From: Radiobacillus kanasensis
GTDB taxonomy: Bacteria; Bacillota; Bacilli; Bacillales; Amphibacillaceae
Reading direction: 5' to 3'
Length of the DNA: 64,000 nt
Assembly: GCF_021049245.1 (NCBI RefSeq)
Contig: NZ_CP088020.1
Span: 1,432,001-1,496,000, forward strand
In this document: one piece after another, positions 62,061 through 64,000 of the stretch
How the letters are laid out: every line of letters starts with the position of its first letter
Position numbering within the stretch: the stretch's first letter is position 1
Position numbers and translations under genes: made by a program
The notes under the pieces: generated by a model
What the model was told of the DNA's origin: nothing
Databases searched by the model: none
Seen by the model: the letters and a program-made list of their open reading frames with translations, nothing else

Positions 62061-63728
62061 TTATATCTTCATAACTCCACCTGTGTTCGCAGACGTTACG
62101 AGTTTTGAATACTTTGCTAGGTAGCCGGATTTAATCTTCGGCTCTGGTTTTTCCCATGTTGCCCGTCTTTGCTCAAGTGTATCTTCATCGACAAGAAGCT
62201 CGATGGAACGGTTTGGTAAATCAATAACGATTTGATCGCCGTTTTGCACGTAAGCAATTGGTCCACCTTCAGCAGCTTCTGGTGAGATATGTCCAATGGA
62301 AATACCTCGAGTTGCACCTGAGAATCTACCATCTGTGATTAAGGCCACGTCTTTCCCTAATCCTCTTCCTGCAATAGAAGAAGTAGGGGCGAGCATCTCG
62401 GGCATTCCCGGTCCACCTTTTGGACCTTCATATCGAATGACTACAACGTGTCCGGCGTTTACGGTGCCATCGTCGATTCCAGCTTGTGCTTCTTCTTGTG
62501 ATTCAAAAACAATTGCTTCTCCACTAAACGTTTGAATCGATGGATCGACAGCACCTACTTTAATGACACTTCCATCTGGTGCTAGATTTCCATGAAGTAT
62601 GGATAAACCACCAACAGGGCTGTACGGGTTATCAAGTGTTCTTATTACATTAGAATTTATGATTTCTGCATCTTTCACATTTTCATAGATTGATTTTCCA
62701 GTAACCGTAATCCGATCTTTATGAATGAGCCCATCAATTTTACATAACTCTTTGATGATGGCACTAACCCCACCAGCTAAATGGACGTCATGCATAGAGT
62801 AGTCAGATGCTGGACTTATCTTTGATAGATAAGGGACCCTTTCTGCAATTTCATTGACGCGTTTTAGGTCATAGTCAACGCCAGCTTCATGGGCAATCGC
62901 GATTGTATGCAAGACTGTGTTTGTCGAACCACCCATAGCCATATCTAAGGCGAATGCATCGTCAATCGTGTCTTTTGTAATAATATCTCTAGGTTTTATA
63001 TCCTTTTCTACCAAGTTAATAAGGTGTTTTGCCGCTTGATAGATTAACTCATGTCGTTCATCTGATGTTGCTAGAATAGTACCATTACCAGGAACCGTCA
63101 TACCGAGCATTTCCATGAGAGAATTCATGGAGTTCGCCGTAAACATTCCGGAACAAGACCCACAGGTTGGACAAGCTAGAGTTTCTAACTCCGTTAATTC
63201 CGATTCCGACATGTTACCGGAATGGACGGCACCGACCCCTTCAAACATTGATACAAGTGAAAGTGGCTGTCCGGTAGGGGACATTCCTGCTTCCATAGGC
63301 CCTCCCGATACAAAAACGGAAGGTACATTGGTTCTAGCGGAAGCCATTAACATACCTGGTGTGATTTTGTCACAGTTTGGAATGAAAAATACTCCATCGA
63401 ACCAGTGAGCATTAATAACTGTTTCTGCACTATCTGCAATGATTTCTCTACTTGGTAGGGAATACCTCATTCCGATATGTCCCATGGCGATTCCATCATC
63501 GACACCAATCGTGTTAAATTCAAATGGTATTCCGCCAGCCTCGCGAATCGCGTCCTTTACTACTTCTGCAAATTTATTTAAGTGCCGGTGACCTGGAATA
63601 ATGTCAACATAAGAGTTACAAACCCCAATAAATGGCTTTCCCAAATCACTAGTCTTTACCCCGGTAGCATGCAATAGGCTACGGTGAGGGGCTCGATCAA
63701 TCCCTTTTTTTATCATGTCGCTTCGCAT
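62061..63728 (-). CDS. ilvD: Dihydroxy-acid dehydratase
   Basis: 555 residues, Fe-S dehydratase of valine and isoleucine synthesis. The motifs [40 protein letters not shown] and [20 protein letters not shown] hold the cluster Cys and active residues. A GGAGG site precedes the ATG. It lies 13 bp downstream of ilvE and upstream of the T-box, with no terminator between. Confidence 0.97.
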   Translation of the reverse strand: MRSDMIKKGIDRAPHRSLLHATGVKTSDLGKPFIGVCNSYVDIIPGHRHLNKFAEVVKDAIREAGGIPFEFNTIGVDDGIAMGHIGMRYSLPSREIIADSAETVINAHWFDGVFFIPNCDKITPGMLMASARTNVPSVFVSGGPMEAGMSPTGQPLSLVSMFEGVGAVHSGNMSESELTELETLACPTCGSCSGMFTANSMNSLMEMLGMTVPGNGTILATSDERHELIYQAAKHLINLVEKDIKPRDIITKDTIDDAFALDMAMGGSTNTVLHTIAIAHEAGVDYDLKRVNEIAERVPYLSKISPASDYSMHDVHLAGGVSAIIKELCKIDGLIHKDRITVTGKSIYENVKDAEIINSNVIRTLDNPYSPVGGLSILHGNLAPDGSVIKVGAVDPSIQTFSGEAIVFESQEEAQAGIDDGTVNAGHVVVIRYEGPKGGPGMPEMLAPTSSIAGRGLGKDVALITDGRFSGATRGISIGHISPEAAEGGPIAYVQNGDQIVIDLPNRSIELLVDEDTLEQRRATWEKPEPKIKSGYLAKYSKLVTSANTGGVMKI

Positions 63729-63741
63729 GGTGTGAACCTCC

Positions 63742-64000
63742 TTAACTAACTACAGCTTTGTCCTGATTTTCCGACGGATAACAATATACCCCATCTGTTG
63801 TTACGACTCTTCTGAATTCCTTTAATAGATGATCGGTAATCGCTCCTGGCTTTCCATCGTTGACTGGACGTCCATCTACTTCAACGACTGCGATAACTTC
63901 TACCGCGGTTCCCGTTAAGAAAACTTCATCGGCAACATATACATCGTGTCGAGTAAATGGAGATTCTTTAACCTCATATTGATTCTCTCGGGCTAATTCT
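63742..64000 (-). CDS. ilvE: Branched-chain amino acid aminotransferase, C-terminal part (start outside window)
   Basis: Only the last 85 or so codons are in the window. They read [40 protein letters not shown], and [19 protein letters not shown], which match class IV aminotransferases of the IlvE type, with the TGTAVEV cofactor-phosphate loop. It transfers the amino group in the last step of Leu, Ile and Val synthesis. The stop is followed by a GGAGG site and ilvD. Confidence 0.9.
   Translation of the reverse strand, partial: ELARENQYEVKESPFTRHDVYVADEVFLTGTAVEVIAVVEVDGRPVNDGKPGAITDHLLKEFRRVVTTDGVYCYPSENQDKAVVS

Overview
The window is low-GC, densely coded, spore-forming Firmicute DNA, most likely a member of the Bacillaceae. 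The reasons are strong AGGAGG ribosome binding sites with frequent TTG and GTG starts, B. subtilis-type riboswitches (SAM, TPP, T-box, c-di-GMP-I), CcpA, Fur and LexA (DinR) type operators, a Spo0E-like phosphatase, a tandem set of YjcZ-type sporulation peptides, and close relatives of B. subtilis YpvA, YfmL and NagR/YvoA. I cannot name the species from sequence alone. No rRNA, tRNA, CRISPR array, prophage or intact insertion sequence was seen.

Layout. 1-2.2 kb: an FMN-dependent monooxygenase (cut by the window edge) and its FMN reductase on the minus strand behind a SAM riboswitch, which suggests sulfur scavenging. 2.4-12.4 kb: a CcpA-controlled carbohydrate operon with an ABC importer, a YesM/YesN-type two-component pair, a GH1 glycosidase, mannonate dehydratase and a ROK kinase. 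12.7-20.3 kb: an exonuclease, then a CitA/CitB-like two-component system with TctCBA and a tricarballylate dehydrogenase, then an SLC13-type carrier. 21.8-26.3 kb: an amino-sugar locus (murQ and a NagR-like GntR regulator, divergent from a GlcNAc-type PTS and a TIM-barrel-like protein). 26.6-28 kb: 3-methyladenine glycosylase and a holin-like type I toxin with an antisense RNA. 28.1-31 kb: a c-di-GMP-I riboswitch in front of a GGDEF/EAL protein. 31-44.5 kb: housekeeping and stress genes (topB, thiC with TPP riboswitch, a TetR/metallo-hydrolase pair, a Fur-controlled flavoprotein, a secreted nuclease, an orphan ECF sigma factor, the DinG-like helicase, a DinB-fold protein). 44.5-47.1 kb: small proteins, including the Spo0E-like protein and four YjcZ-like peptides. 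47.2-51 kb: a Fur-controlled siderophore importer. 51-53.6 kb: a SnoaL-like protein, a YfmL-like helicase and a His-rich secreted protein. 53.6-64 kb: the branched-chain amino acid operon ilvE-ilvD-(T-box)-ilvBNC-leuABCD, read on the minus strand.

The most interesting signal is regulatory. Three LexA-type palindromes lie in this one window. One is in front of the 3-methyladenine glycosylase gene, one overlaps the promoter region of the type I toxin, and one sits immediately downstream of the -10 box of the Spo0E-like gene. If real, DNA damage would induce a membrane toxin peptide and a phosphatase that withholds phosphate from Spo0A. Other points are a riboswitch-controlled c-di-GMP enzyme, an orphan ECF sigma gene with a five-fold ACTGTA half-site array, a MITE-like element, and several small genes that are easy to miss.
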